Assembly (NCBI GenBank): GCA_028866015.1
Contig: JAGWIW010000015.1
Coordinates: 1-44,479 of the forward strand
Source of the DNA: Betaproteobacteria bacterium
GTDB taxonomy: Bacteria > Pseudomonadota > Gammaproteobacteria > Burkholderiales > Ferrovaceae
DNA: 44,479 nucleotides
Direction of reading: 5' to 3'
Shown here one piece after another: positions 22,772-32,713 of this stretch. The notes under the pieces were generated by a model that saw nothing but the letters and a program-made list of their open reading frames with translations, had not been told where the DNA came from and did not search any database. The translations under genes were made by a program, and so were the position numbers. Positions within the stretch are counted from its first letter, which is position 1, and the number at the start of each line of letters is the position of its first letter.

Positions 22772-25700
22772 TTGAAATCCGAGGAACAAACCAAAATCGG
22801 GATTGCCGGCTTCCTGATCCTGGCCACCCTGACCCTGGCGGCCGGCATATCGGTGTACGCGGTCATGTTCCGCGCCTCCGAAAACATCCTCAGCAAAACC
22901 CTCCAGTTGTCGCTCAAAAGCGGGGAAGCCCTGGTCAGCAACCGCATCAGCGGGGAACTGGCCAACGCGCAGTTGATGGTCAACCGACCGCCCATCGTGG
23001 ACAGCCTGACCCGACTCCGGGCAGACGGCTCACGACGCGAGCCGGTTGACGCACTTGCCCGCATTGCCAGGGCCTGGGTGGCTTCCGGAAGATTCAGCGC
23101 CGTATCCTTCCATGATGCTGCAGGAGCTGAAGTGGCCTCTGCCGGCAGTTTCGTGAAAAACCAGGATCAGCACATTGTCCTGCATACACCTGCCGATGCC
23201 TCCCTGCTGTGGAATCGGCAGTTTATCCTGCATGCCCGATTCACCATCCGCAACGACCTCGAAAACCGGGTCGGCAGCGTGCTGCTCGAAGCCAGACTGC
23301 CGGCATTGGAAACAGCCATCCACGACATCACTGCCGTGGGCAACACCAGTGAAATTGCCCTGTGCAGCCCGGTCAGCGCCCGGGAAATGGACTGCTTCCT
23401 GGGAAGCGCGTCGGCAAACCAGTTCAAACGCCTCCAGCGCATCGTGGACAACGCGGCGCTGCCCATGAATTACGCCCTTGAAGGAGGAACCGGAGTCGTC
23501 TTTGCCAAGGACTACCGCCGGCAAAATGTAGCGACCGCCTATTCACCCGTTGGCGATTTGGGCATCGGCATGGCCCTGAAAATCGACCAGTCCGAACTCT
23601 ATGATCCGATCACGCAGCAACTCAAGCGGGTTGGAATCCTGTTGTTCGCCCTGCTGTTGGCAGGCCAACTCATGCTTTACCTGTTGGTTTCTCCGCTGGT
23701 CCGGAAACTGGTCAATTCCAGGCGGACGGCGATCGCCAATTTCAGGGAAATGGAAAGTCTCAGCGAGAAAAATTCCATATTGCTGCGAAATGCCAGCGAC
23801 GGCACCCACATTCTGGAAAAGGATGGAACCCTCATCGAGTGCAGCGATTCCTTCTGCAACATGCTGGGGTACACCCGCGAGGAATTGCTGGGGAAACGCA
23901 TTTCATTCTGGGATGCGCAAATGACCGGACCGGAAATCCAGGCCTCGCTGGAGCTTCAGACTTCCGGCCATGGCCCGACCCTGTTCGAAACCCGACACCG
24001 ATGCAAGAACGGGGAAGTCCTCGATGTGGAAGTCAGCAGCCGACCCATCCCGCTGGAAGGCCGGGTGGTTCTATTCAGCTCATCGCGCAACATCACCGAG
24101 CGCAAGCTCAAGGACGAGGAAGTCCGGCGCAGCAGGAAGCGCCTGGAAGAATTGCTTGAGAACATGAGCAGCGGGGTGGCCGTCTACCAGGCGGTCGCGG
24201 ACGGTGCAGACTTCAGGTTCACGCGCGTGAACCGGGCCACGGAACGCATCAATCATGTCCAGCGCGAAGACCTGGTGGGCAGAAACATCACGGAAGTTTT
24301 TCCGGGCGTGGAGGAAATGGGGCTGCTGGACGCCTTCAGAAGGGTGTGGAAAAGCGGCAACCCGGAACATCTGCCTGTTTCCTTTTACCATGATGAGCAT
24401 CTTTCCGGCTGGCGCGAAAATTACATCTACAAAATCGAAAGCGGTGAAATCGTCACCATCTACGATGATGTAACCGATCGCATGCTGCTCCAGGAAGCCT
24501 TGCACCGGGAGCGCGACTTCATGGATGCCATCTTCCAGTCCGCCGGGTCCCCTATACTGGCCATCGACACGAGGGGGTGCATCGTTCGCTTCAATCGTGC
24601 GGCCGAGCATTGTTCGGGTTACACCTTCGAGGAAGTCAAAGACAAACCTTACTTCTGGAAAAACTTTCTCATGCCGGAACAGCAACAAGGCGTGGAAGCG
24701 GTTTTTCAAAATGCCCTTGCCGGGAATGTACGGACCCGCTATGAAAACGCCTGGGTTTCCCGGGATGGCAAGACCCGTGTGCTGGATTGGGCCAACACGC
24801 TGATTCTCGACGACCAAGGCCAGATGAAATACCTTCTGGCCGTGGGAATAGACATCACAGACCGCCGCAATGCCGAAGAGTACATGCGCCTGGTTTCCAG
24901 CGTCTTCCATCATGCTGACGAAGCCATCGTCATTACCGACACCCAGGCATCGATTCTTGAGGTCAACCCGGCCTTTACCCGGATCACCGGCTATGGGCGG
25001 GAAGAGGTGCTGGGGCAAAAACCCGACCTGTTGCGTTCAGAACGACAGGACGATGCATTTTATGAAGCCCTGTGGCAAAAGCTTGTTCAGGAAGGCCACT
25101 GGACTGGCGAGGTATGGAACAAACGGAAGAACGGAGAAAGCTATCCGGAACGGCTGACCCTGTCCGCCATCAAGAATGAAGCGGGAGAGACCATCCGTTA
25201 TTTGGCCCTTTTTTCGGATATCAGCGATTTGAAGGCACAGCAGCAGATTCTTGAACGCATGGCCCATCACGACGCGTTGACAGGGCTCCCCAACCGGAAC
25301 CTGCTGAGAGACCGTCTGGATATGGCCGTTGCACAGGCAAGGCGAACCGGGGAAAAACTGGCCCTCTGCTTTGTGGACCTGGACGGATTCAAGGCCGTCA
25401 ACGACACGTTGGGGCATGAGGCTGGCGATCAGCTGCTGATTGAGATTGCTGCAAAGTTGCATGCCGTCTGCCGTGCCACCGACACGGTGGCACGTCTGGG
25501 CGGGGACGAGTTCGTCCTGATATTCACCAACATTGTGGATGAGACAGAATGCCGGCACCTGACGGACCGGGTACTGGCCGCCGTGGAGGAACCTGTTCGC
25601 CTCCAGGATCGCCAGGTGCAGATATCCGCCAGTATCGGTGTGGCCCTGTTTCCGGATGCCAGCCTCGAGGGTGACGCACTGCTGCGGCTGGCAGACCAGG

Positions 25701-25777
25701 CCATGTATGCGGCAAAACAGTCAGGCCGCGGACGTGTCCACTTTGCCAGCGGACAGACTGGAGAAGCACTCTCCTAG
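22772..25777 (+). CDS. Membrane sensor diguanylate cyclase (Cache-like, four PAS, GGDEF)
   Basis: A 1001-aa protein predicted to make c-di-GMP. TM1 is near residues 10-32 and a periplasmic Cache-like sensor covers about 33-285. TM2 is near 287-309. Four PAS modules follow, starting near residues 333 (LLRNASDGTHILEKDGTLIE), 460, 583 and 707. The GGDEF domain spans about 830-995 with an intact active site RLGGDEFVLIF (GGDEF at 910-914) and an inhibitory I-site RATD (901-904) five residues before it. There is no EAL domain. The start is a TTG at 22772 with no in-frame ATG nearby. It ends overlapping the convergent amine oxidase by 4 nt. Confidence 0.93.
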   Translation: MKSEEQTKIGIAGFLILATLTLAAGISVYAVMFRASENILSKTLQLSLKSGEALVSNRISGELANAQLMVNRPPIVDSLTRLRADGSRREPVDALARIARAWVASGRFSAVSFHDAAGAEVASAGSFVKNQDQHIVLHTPADASLLWNRQFILHARFTIRNDLENRVGSVLLEARLPALETAIHDITAVGNTSEIALCSPVSAREMDCFLGSASANQFKRLQRIVDNAALPMNYALEGGTGVVFAKDYRRQNVATAYSPVGDLGIGMALKIDQSELYDPITQQLKRVGILLFALLLAGQLMLYLLVSPLVRKLVNSRRTAIANFREMESLSEKNSILLRNASDGTHILEKDGTLIECSDSFCNMLGYTREELLGKRISFWDAQMTGPEIQASLELQTSGHGPTLFETRHRCKNGEVLDVEVSSRPIPLEGRVVLFSSSRNITERKLKDEEVRRSRKRLEELLENMSSGVAVYQAVADGADFRFTRVNRATERINHVQREDLVGRNITEVFPGVEEMGLLDAFRRVWKSGNPEHLPVSFYHDEHLSGWRENYIYKIESGEIVTIYDDVTDRMLLQEALHRERDFMDAIFQSAGSPILAIDTRGCIVRFNRAAEHCSGYTFEEVKDKPYFWKNFLMPEQQQGVEAVFQNALAGNVRTRYENAWVSRDGKTRVLDWANTLILDDQGQMKYLLAVGIDITDRRNAEEYMRLVSSVFHHADEAIVITDTQASILEVNPAFTRITGYGREEVLGQKPDLLRSERQDDAFYEALWQKLVQEGHWTGEVWNKRKNGESYPERLTLSAIKNEAGETIRYLALFSDISDLKAQQQILERMAHHDALTGLPNRNLLRDRLDMAVAQARRTGEKLALCFVDLDGFKAVNDTLGHEAGDQLLIEIAAKLHAVCRATDTVARLGGDEFVLIFTNIVDETECRHLTDRVLAAVEEPVRLQDRQVQISASIGVALFPDASLEGDALLRLADQAMYAAKQSGRGRVHFASGQTGEALS

Positions 25778-26844
25778 ATGCGTAGCGATGCCGCCTCGGC
25801 GGCTTCCAGCGCGCCTTCCAGGTACCCCCCCTGCTCCACTGCGGTTTCCGTGCCAGACAGGATCAGGCGCCCCGACCACAGGGCAGCAAACGCGGCAGGA
25901 ACACCATAGGCAGGATGTCCCAGGGGCGGCTCCCAGTCAGCCGGCGTGGCGGTATCGGGCTGCTGCGCCCAATCCATGAGATGGACGGCAACCGGGTCCA
26001 GTGCCTGCGGACCGAACAGGCGTGCCCACTGGGCCAGCGCCGCACCCTTCAGCGCTTCCTCACCCAAGCCCTTGCGGGCTGCTGCCGAAAGCCCCATGAA
26101 TCCGAACAGGGCCGGGCGGCCATCGGGCAAGGATGCATCGTGCATTTCCATCATCGGACCCACAAAGCTGCTGGCCGTACCGGACAGCCCCTGACCCAAC
26201 CAGAAAGGTTCGTCATAGATCGCCAGGCATTTGGCCTGCCCCGCCATCCAGGTGGGCGTGTTTTCACACCAGCGCGCAAACGCCTCGGGCAGGGCGGGGG
26301 TGAATGTCATGCGTGCGATGAGGCGCGGCGGAAGTGCCAGGATCACGCGATCGGCAACCGCAACCCGTGCCCCATCGGGCCCGGACAGTTCGAGCAATCC
26401 CTCCGCTGTTTCCCGAACAGTTGAAACCTGCAGGTTACAGTGGATCCTGGATGAAGGAAGCGAAGCTGCCAGCGCATCCACCAGAGCCTGCATGCCCCCC
26501 TGCAAACGCATGGAGCGCGGTTCCATGTTGAATCCGCGCTCATAGCGCTGCGGGGCCTCCAGCTTGAACCGCTCGACCATCACGGCGCCGAGGGTCTGCT
26601 GTTCAAAGGCCGCCAGGCCCAGCCCATCGACCAGTTTTCTCAGGCGTGGCTGCATGTCAGGCCAGAACCAGGCGGGACCAAGATCGAAGCGACCAGTGCC
26701 CTGCGCATCGCCCACTGAAAGAATGCGGCCGCCCAAGCGTTCGCGTGCCTCAAACAACTGACAATCCACTCCACGGCGATGCAGCAGAAAAGCTGTATAT
26801 AGCCCGGAGAGTCCTCCTCCCACAATGGCACAGGCGGTGCGCAT
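25774..26844 (-). CDS. FAD-dependent amine oxidase family protein
   Basis: A 356-aa flavoprotein. The N-terminal dinucleotide-binding motif is CAIVGGGLSGLYTAFLLHRR, then FEARERLGGRILSV and later LALPPRLIARM. The C-terminal flavin motif is LILSGTETAVEQGGYLEGAL. This matches small bacterial flavin monoamine oxidase-like proteins; the substrate is unknown. The start ATG (26842-26844) shares one base with the stop of the upstream SDR gene (TGATG), so the two are co-translated. The in-frame extension upstream lies within the SDR gene. Confidence 0.88.
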   Translation of the reverse strand: MRTACAIVGGGLSGLYTAFLLHRRGVDCQLFEARERLGGRILSVGDAQGTGRFDLGPAWFWPDMQPRLRKLVDGLGLAAFEQQTLGAVMVERFKLEAPQRYERGFNMEPRSMRLQGGMQALVDALAASLPSSRIHCNLQVSTVRETAEGLLELSGPDGARVAVADRVILALPPRLIARMTFTPALPEAFARWCENTPTWMAGQAKCLAIYDEPFWLGQGLSGTASSFVGPMMEMHDASLPDGRPALFGFMGLSAAARKGLGEEALKGAALAQWARLFGPQALDPVAVHLMDWAQQPDTATPADWEPPLGHPAYGVPAAFAALWSGRLILSGTETAVEQGGYLEGALEAAEAASLRI

Positions 26845-27554
26845 CAGAAGGATTCCGTCTGCGGCCGCAGGTCGAGTTCCAGGGTCCAGGCCGAGGACGG
26901 TTGGTGCGCAAGCTGCCAGTAGGTTTCCGCCACGGCATCGGGGTCCAGGCAACCTTCGGTCTGCAGGTCGGGAAACCGTGCGCGGCTGCGGGCAGACCAG
27001 AGGATGCCGTCCAGGACCACATGGGCCACGTGCAACCCCTGTCCCTGGAATTCGCGGGCCAGGGACTGGGCCAGTCCGCGCAGGGCGAATTTGGAAGATG
27101 CAAAGGGAGCAAAGCGGGACCCTCCGCGCAGGCTTGCCGTCGCGCCGCTCAGAATGAGCGCGCCTCCTCCCCGGCGCAACATCCCGGGAATTGCCGCCTG
27201 GCAGGTGTTGAATGCGGTCAGCACATTGCTGCGCCAGGCTTGTTCGAAATCGGCCGCCTGCAGTTCCAGGAAAGGGCCTCGCACCAGGGCAGCCGCGTTG
27301 TGCACCAGGACGGCCGGACTTCCGAAATCCGCCTCGATGGCGCGCAAGGCATTCGCAGCGGCCACCGGATCTGCAAGGTCGGCACGGTACAGGCGCACTT
27401 CGGGCGCAGGCTGGGAAGGCCCGTTGCGGGCAATGCCGGCCACGCGATAGCCGCCGGCCACAAAACGGCGGGCCAGCGAGAGCCCCAGGCCATCACCGTA
27501 CCCGGCAATGACCAGCAGCGGCATTTCTGAAGTGGTTTTCAGTACAGGAGTCAT
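26844..27554 (-). CDS. Atypical SDR-family protein lacking the catalytic Tyr
   Basis: A 236-aa Rossmann protein of the short-chain dehydrogenase type. The cofactor motif is AGYGDGLGLSLARRF and the NNAG-like segment is VHNAAALVRGP. The catalytic Ser region is LSGATASLRGG, but the YxxxK motif reads FASSK, so Tyr is replaced by Phe while Lys is kept. This, with HVAHVVLDGILWS, fits an SDR subgroup (classical SDR subgroup 10, as I recall) whose members lack the Tyr. It may bind a nucleotide without normal redox catalysis. Start 27554 or Met11 (27524). It is translationally coupled to the amine oxidase. Confidence 0.85.
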   Translation of the reverse strand: MTPVLKTTSEMPLLVIAGYGDGLGLSLARRFVAGGYRVAGIARNGPSQPAPEVRLYRADLADPVAAANALRAIEADFGSPAVLVHNAAALVRGPFLELQAADFEQAWRSNVLTAFNTCQAAIPGMLRRGGGALILSGATASLRGGSRFAPFASSKFALRGLAQSLAREFQGQGLHVAHVVLDGILWSARSRARFPDLQTEGCLDPDAVAETYWQLAHQPSSAWTLELDLRPQTESF

Positions 27555-27591
27555 TGCTCAAATGTCGCCTTCAATTCTGGAAAATTTGAAG

Positions 27592-29223
27592 TTATACCTT
27601 GAATTGCTCAATCGTGTCTTGCAACTGGTTGGCGAGCGCAGACAACCTTTCAGCGGTCTGAGTAATGTCATTGACCGTACTGAAATTGCTGTCTGCCAAA
27701 TGGGCAATATGCTCCACCCCTTTTGCAACTTCCTGACCCGCAATGGTTTGCTGTTGCAGCGCAATTGAGATTTCATTGACGGCACCAACCACACTTTCAG
27801 CCCCAGTCCGAATATTGGCCATCGATGATCCGGCCAGCTGGGCCTGGTTGACGCCTTCAGTGACCCGCTCGCTTCCCCGCCTCATGCTGATGACGGCCTC
27901 GCTTGTCTCAACCTGAATGCGCTCGATCATGCTGGCAATTTCCGTAGTCGATTTGCTGGTTCGCTCTGCCAGCTTCCTGACTTCGTCGGCCACGACAGCA
28001 AAGCCCCTGCCCTGCTCGCCAGCCCTGGCGGCCTCAATTGCGGCGTTGAGCGCAAGCAGGTTTGTCTGGTCGGCAATCTCCTTGATTGTCTGCACGATGG
28101 CTGATATTTGCTTCGACTCCTCTCCCAGTTGATTGATGGCAGCTGATGACTGATTCACTGCTTGGGCAATCCTGTTCATTTCGTCTGCTGCCGCCCTGAC
28201 AATCTGCTCTCCCCTGGACGACAGGTTGCCGGACTCGAGGGCAATTTCGTGGGTATGCCGGGAGTTGTCGGAAACATGCTCGATGCTGACCAGCATTTGC
28301 TCGGTGGCAGCGGTCATGGAAGCCGTGGCGTCCCGCTGGAGCCTTGAACTGTCAGAGACCGAGGCCGACGCCTCATGCAAATGGTCGGAGCTTTCGCGCA
28401 ATTCGTGCATCCCAGAAACCATTCGCTGGATGACGCCCTGGAAGCTGTCGACCATTTCGTTGAATGCGATGGCGATATCCCCGATCTCATCCCGTCTGGA
28501 AATTTTCACATGACGGGTCAGGTCACGAGTCTCCCGGATCGCCTTTATTTCCAACCGGATTGCAGTCAACGGAAGAATGATGCTTCGAATAATCAGTTGA
28601 AGCATCAGGTAGATAAATGCTGAAAGCAACAACACAATGGCCAACTGCTTTTTGATGGAGCTCCAAAATATCGTGTCGACATCATCAAGATAAATTCCGG
28701 AGCCGATGACCCACCCCCATGGAGCGAACCCCTTGACGTAGGAAATCTTGTCCACAGGCTGCGAAAACCCCGGCTTTGGCCACTTATAGGACAAATAACC
28801 TTCGTTTCCCGATTTCACCACATGGACGGCTTCAACGAATAACCGCTTGCCGGTGGGATCTTTCAGATCAGACACGTCCTTGCCATCCAGCTCCGGCTTG
28901 GTGGGATGCATGATGACGTTGGGATGCATGTCGTTGATCCAGAAATATTCGTTTCCGTCGTAGCGCAGGGATTTGATTATGGAGATCGCTGCCGATTGCG
29001 CCTGGGCCTCACTCACCTCTCCTTTCGCCTGCAACTCATATTCATGCTCGAGAATTTTGTAGGCAACCTGCACCAGATGCTGTGTTTTCACCTGACGATC
29101 TTTGAGAAGCTGTGATTTTTCTGTGAGCAATGAAAATGCGGAAATCAAAAAAAGACCCAGCATGACAACAGCAATCAAGGCATTCAGCTTTCCTTTGATG
29201 CTCAAAACATTTTTTGCAGACAT
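27592..29223 (-). CDS. Methyl-accepting chemotaxis protein with single Cache sensor
   Basis: A 543-aa chemoreceptor. TM1 lies at about residues 15-35 and a periplasmic sCache_2-type domain follows ([36 protein letters not shown]). TM2 is near 195-215 and then come HAMP and a long cytoplasmic coiled coil. The signalling tip is [20 protein letters not shown] with [18 protein letters not shown]. The ligand is unknown; related sCache_2 receptors bind small carboxylates. The start 29223 is chosen because GGAG lies 7 nt upstream. There is no C-terminal pentapeptide tether. No other chemotaxis gene lies in the window. The SDR/amine-oxidase pair follows 37 nt downstream on the same strand. Confidence 0.92.
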   Translation of the reverse strand: MSAKNVLSIKGKLNALIAVVMLGLFLISAFSLLTEKSQLLKDRQVKTQHLVQVAYKILEHEYELQAKGEVSEAQAQSAAISIIKSLRYDGNEYFWINDMHPNVIMHPTKPELDGKDVSDLKDPTGKRLFVEAVHVVKSGNEGYLSYKWPKPGFSQPVDKISYVKGFAPWGWVIGSGIYLDDVDTIFWSSIKKQLAIVLLLSAFIYLMLQLIIRSIILPLTAIRLEIKAIRETRDLTRHVKISRRDEIGDIAIAFNEMVDSFQGVIQRMVSGMHELRESSDHLHEASASVSDSSRLQRDATASMTAATEQMLVSIEHVSDNSRHTHEIALESGNLSSRGEQIVRAAADEMNRIAQAVNQSSAAINQLGEESKQISAIVQTIKEIADQTNLLALNAAIEAARAGEQGRGFAVVADEVRKLAERTSKSTTEIASMIERIQVETSEAVISMRRGSERVTEGVNQAQLAGSSMANIRTGAESVVGAVNEISIALQQQTIAGQEVAKGVEHIAHLADSNFSTVNDITQTAERLSALANQLQDTIEQFKV

Positions 29224-29337
29224 GCAGTAACTCCAGAATTTTTTTACCAATCAAGGGGGCCAGTCAAACCATGGGGCCTGTACTTCCGTGATTCGCGCCG
29301 GCCACTCGTGACCAGCGCAATCGGAGTTCATAACCTG

Positions 29338-30615
29338 TCAGGAGAAGGCTGGCGGGGGGGTGACATGCCATCTCGGCTTGGCCAGCAACATCTGAACCGC
29401 GCCGAGGTCTCGCTCATGGAAGCCGCCTTCGCAATAGCAGAAGTAGAACAGCCACATGCGGATGAAACGATCATCAAACCCGAGCAGCCGAACTGCGTGA
29501 ATCTGATCGACAAATCGCTCCCGCCAACCCTGCAGGGTGCGTGCGTAGTGCGGTCCGATATCATCCAGCCAGACCATGCGCAGATCACTGGCGCGGGCCA
29601 TGGCGGCCGACATGGCCTGTACGCTGGGCAGGAATCCACCGGGGAAGATATGCTTTTGAATGAAATCCACCTCACCCAGGGCCTGCTCATAGCGCTGGTC
29701 GGCGATGGTGATGGCTTGAAGGAACATGAGCCCATCCGGTTTCAGCAGCCGGCCGCACTGGCGAAAATAGGTGTTGAGGTTTTCGGCTCCCACAGCTTCT
29801 ATCATTTCGACCGAGACCAGCTTTTCGTACTGGCCCTCCAGGTCGCGATAGTCGCACAACCTGATCTCGACCCGATCTGAAAGCCCGTAATGCCGGATGC
29901 GTTCAGTCGCCAGCTGGTACTGCCTGTGCGACAAGGTCACGCTGGTGACCCGGCATCCGTACCGGCCTGCCGCATGCAGGGCCAGCCCACCCCAACCTGT
30001 GCCTATTTCCAGCAAGTGATCCTCTGGCCGAAGATCCAGTGCCTTGCAGATACGATCCAGCTTGGCAATGGAAGCCTGGTGCAATTCCATGTCCTCTCTC
30101 TCATAAAAGGCACAGGAATACATCATTGTCGGGTCCAGCCAAAGCTGATAGAACTCATTGCCGAGGTCATAGTGCGCTGCGATGTTGCGCCGACTTCCCC
30201 TGCGGTTATTCTGGTTGAGCCAGTGGCGAATTCGGCGCAGCGGCATGACAAGACGGACCCATCCACGATCCATCCGGTCCAGGATGTCGCGATTGCGCAG
30301 CAACAGGCGAACCAATCCCACCAGATCGTCACAGTCCCACTGCCCGGCCATGTAGCTCTCTCCGGCGCCAACACTGCCATTGAATGCAATGGCATTCCAG
30401 GCGCCGGGCTCGTGGATGGTCACGTGAATGTCCAGCGAACCACTCCCAAATGCCTGACGAATGCCGTTTTCGTGAATCGTCAGGCGCCCGTGAGACAAGC
30501 CGGAAAGCAGTCGCAGCATGATCCTGCGCGAGAATTCACTGCCTGTCGTGCGACCTTCATCGAGAGATTGGTCTTTTCCTGGCGCTTCCGGCAAGGATAG
30601 GGCTTGTTCATTCAT
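29338..30615 (-). CDS. Cyclopropane-fatty-acid synthase family methyltransferase (copy 1)
   Basis: A 425-aa SAM-dependent lipid methyltransferase of the CFA type. It has the N-terminal domain (GRLTIHENGIRQAFG), RRNIAAHYDLGNEFYQLWLD, MMYSCAFYE, the SAM loop LLEIGTGWGG and SVEMIEAVG. Later motifs are FIQKHIFPGG and HYARTLQGW. The residues known to bind bicarbonate in E. coli Cfa (Cys, Glu, His, Ile, Tyr) all have counterparts. It should act on unsaturated acyl chains of membrane phospholipids. The start ATG overlaps the DUF1365 stop (ATGA). It is the last gene of the LitR-linked operon. Confidence 0.93.
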   Translation of the reverse strand: MNEQALSLPEAPGKDQSLDEGRTTGSEFSRRIMLRLLSGLSHGRLTIHENGIRQAFGSGSLDIHVTIHEPGAWNAIAFNGSVGAGESYMAGQWDCDDLVGLVRLLLRNRDILDRMDRGWVRLVMPLRRIRHWLNQNNRRGSRRNIAAHYDLGNEFYQLWLDPTMMYSCAFYEREDMELHQASIAKLDRICKALDLRPEDHLLEIGTGWGGLALHAAGRYGCRVTSVTLSHRQYQLATERIRHYGLSDRVEIRLCDYRDLEGQYEKLVSVEMIEAVGAENLNTYFRQCGRLLKPDGLMFLQAITIADQRYEQALGEVDFIQKHIFPGGFLPSVQAMSAAMARASDLRMVWLDDIGPHYARTLQGWRERFVDQIHAVRLLGFDDRFIRMWLFYFCYCEGGFHERDLGAVQMLLAKPRWHVTPPPAFS

Positions 30616-31385
30616 GCGGGCTCCGTGCATTTCAGTTCGGATTTTGGATGATCGTGAATGGGTGTTCCCTTCAGCCACAGACGCAACGCCTGCCAGTAAA
30701 TACCCAGGACCACTTGCCCCGTCATGAACGGGAAGCGAATCAATGCCCTGGCAAGGCTTGCGCCGTTGAGTGCACGTCGTCGCAGGCTGAGCGTGGCGTC
30801 AAAGACCACCTTCTCGCCCTCATGGTCTTCAATATGGGCGCTGAGCGTTCGCTCCGGCAGAGTGAAACGCCAGCGGTATTCAAGATTCATGGGAAGAAAG
30901 GGGGAAACATGGAATTCCTTGGCAGAACGAAAGGCCGGCTTGTCCGGTTTTCCAACGCTTTCGTCCATTGGCAGCACATAGACATGCCGTTCCTTCCAGG
31001 GCATATTTCTGACCTCGGCCACAAGCGTGTCCAGGGTTGTGCCATCTTCGGCGTAACAGTAGTAAAAGCTGACCGGGTTAAACCCGTATCCAAAGTAGCG
31101 GGGATGGGTCAGCAGGCAAATCGGCCCAAGGGGTCGATGGCCGCTCTTCCGTTCCACTTCGTCCCGCACGGCTTCACTCAGCCGCTGCTCCGGATTGCCC
31201 AGGTGATCACGCCGAAAAAATGACGCCAGATTGTGTGAATTCACGGACCACAACCAGCGTCCGGAAAACACGCGATCCAGTTCGTCCAGGTCAAGCCATA
31301 GCATGAACAGCCGGTAGCGGAAGGCATGCGGCCGTGGGCCGTGGCGCCTATGCCTGACCCAGCCTTCGTACAGGCAGCTTTGCAT
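30612..31385 (-). CDS. DUF1365 family protein
   Basis: A 257-aa protein with the DUF1365 pattern: SCLYEGWVRHRRHGPRPHAF, RYRLFMLWLDLDEL, LLTHPRYFGYGFNPVSFYYC and EFHVSPFLPMNLEYRW. The family is nearly always found beside a flavin amine-oxidase-like protein and a Cfa-like methyltransferase, as here, but has no proven biochemical role. The start at 31385 overlaps the upstream flavoprotein gene by 38 nt; it is the first Met before the conserved SCLYEG. It ends with a 4-nt overlap to copy 1 of the methyltransferase. Confidence 0.9.
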   Translation of the reverse strand: MQSCLYEGWVRHRRHGPRPHAFRYRLFMLWLDLDELDRVFSGRWLWSVNSHNLASFFRRDHLGNPEQRLSEAVRDEVERKSGHRPLGPICLLTHPRYFGYGFNPVSFYYCYAEDGTTLDTLVAEVRNMPWKERHVYVLPMDESVGKPDKPAFRSAKEFHVSPFLPMNLEYRWRFTLPERTLSAHIEDHEGEKVVFDATLSLRRRALNGASLARALIRFPFMTGQVVLGIYWQALRLWLKGTPIHDHPKSELKCTEPA

Positions 31386-32622
31386 GATCGTCCTCGAAAT
31401 GGTGCACAGCATGAAGCGCACTGGCCATGCCGTCCTCATGGAAGCCATTGCGCCACCAGGCTCCGCAGTAATAGGTGCGGCACGTCCCATTGATGGCACG
31501 GTGCTTCTGCTGTGCCGAAATGCCGTCCAGAGTGAACAGCGGATGATGGTAGGTCATGCGCGAAATGATTCGGTCAGGATCCACGAGTTCTGTGGCATTG
31601 AGGGTGACGCAGAAGGTCTCGGGCGCATCAAGCCCCTGCAGGATGTTCATGTCGTAGGTCAGGCACACCCGACCCTGGGGCCCCTCCGGCATCAGGTAAT
31701 TCCATGCGGCCCAGGCGCGGCGCCGCTTGGGCAACAGGCGCGTGTCGGTATGCAGCACGGCTTCATTGGCCTGGTAGGGAATGGCGCCCAGCACCGCTTC
31801 CTCGTCCCTGCTGGGGGCCTCCAGCAGGGAAAGCGCCTGGTCGCTGTGGCAGGCGAGAAACACCGCGTCAAAAACCTCGCTGCCACCGTCGAGGCACACG
31901 GTCACCTGATCATTGCTGCGCCTGATGCGCCGCACCGGGCTGTTCAGCCGGATGGAATCAGCGAATGGCGCAATCAGTTTTTCCACATAACGGCGAGAGC
32001 CCCCTTCAATCACGTACCAGACCGGCTGGTCGTTGATCGAAAGCAATCCATGATTGAGGAAAAAACGAATGAAGAAGCGTGCGGGAAACTGCGCGACCCG
32101 AACAGGATCGGTGGACCAGATGGCGGCCCCCATGGGCAGGATATAGTGGTCGCGGAACATGGACCCATAACCTTCCTGGTCCAGGTACGTGCCCAATGAC
32201 TGGTCAGCCCCCACCTGTTCCAGCAGCGCGGGCGCTTCACGGTTGAAGCGAAAGATGTCGCGCAGCATGCGCCAGAATGTCGGGCGCGCCAGATTGCTTC
32301 GCTGGGCGAACAGGGCATTCAGATTGGAACCGCAGTATTCCAGCCCACTCTGGCTGCAACTCACGCTGAAACCCATGTCGCTGGCTTGGCGCTTCACGCC
32401 CAGCTCGTCCAGCAGGCCGGTGAAGTGAGGATAGGTGCGGTCGTTGTGGACGATGAAGCCGGTATCCACTGCAAAATCCCGACCATCAAGGCGCACGTCG
32501 TGGGTGTGAACGTGCCCCCCCACGTGGCTGCCCTGCTCAAAGACCGTGATCTGGTGCTGGCCGTGAAGGCGGTGAGCCGCAGCAAGCCCGGCAATGCCAC
32601 TGCCGACGATGGCGATTTTCAT
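31348..32622 (-). CDS. FAD-dependent oxidoreductase of the Cfa/DUF1365 cluster
   Basis: A 424-aa flavoprotein with the N-terminal motif MKIAIVGSGIAGLAAAHRLH, FEQGSHVGGHVHTHDV and an amine-oxidase/desaturase-like body. It contains DTGFIVHNDRTYPHFTGLL, HYILPMGAAIWSTDP and a C-terminal YYCGAWWRNGFHEDG. This type accompanies DUF1365 and Cfa-like genes in many proteobacteria. Involvement in acyl-chain desaturation or oxidation is inferred from that context and from furan-fatty-acid work in Rhodobacter. GGGGAG precedes the start. There is a 91-nt gap after the DUF1295 gene in which I see no gene. Confidence 0.92.
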   Translation of the reverse strand: MKIAIVGSGIAGLAAAHRLHGQHQITVFEQGSHVGGHVHTHDVRLDGRDFAVDTGFIVHNDRTYPHFTGLLDELGVKRQASDMGFSVSCSQSGLEYCGSNLNALFAQRSNLARPTFWRMLRDIFRFNREAPALLEQVGADQSLGTYLDQEGYGSMFRDHYILPMGAAIWSTDPVRVAQFPARFFIRFFLNHGLLSINDQPVWYVIEGGSRRYVEKLIAPFADSIRLNSPVRRIRRSNDQVTVCLDGGSEVFDAVFLACHSDQALSLLEAPSRDEEAVLGAIPYQANEAVLHTDTRLLPKRRRAWAAWNYLMPEGPQGRVCLTYDMNILQGLDAPETFCVTLNATELVDPDRIISRMTYHHPLFTLDGISAQQKHRAINGTCRTYYCGAWWRNGFHEDGMASALHAVHHFEDDHAKLPVRRLGQA

Positions 32623-32713
32623 CGGGAAGTCTCCCCATGTTGGGGCACCCGTTCGATCCGTGTCGTGTCGTACCCCTCACGGGCCAGCAGGACCAATCGT
32701 GTCCAGATCCGTT

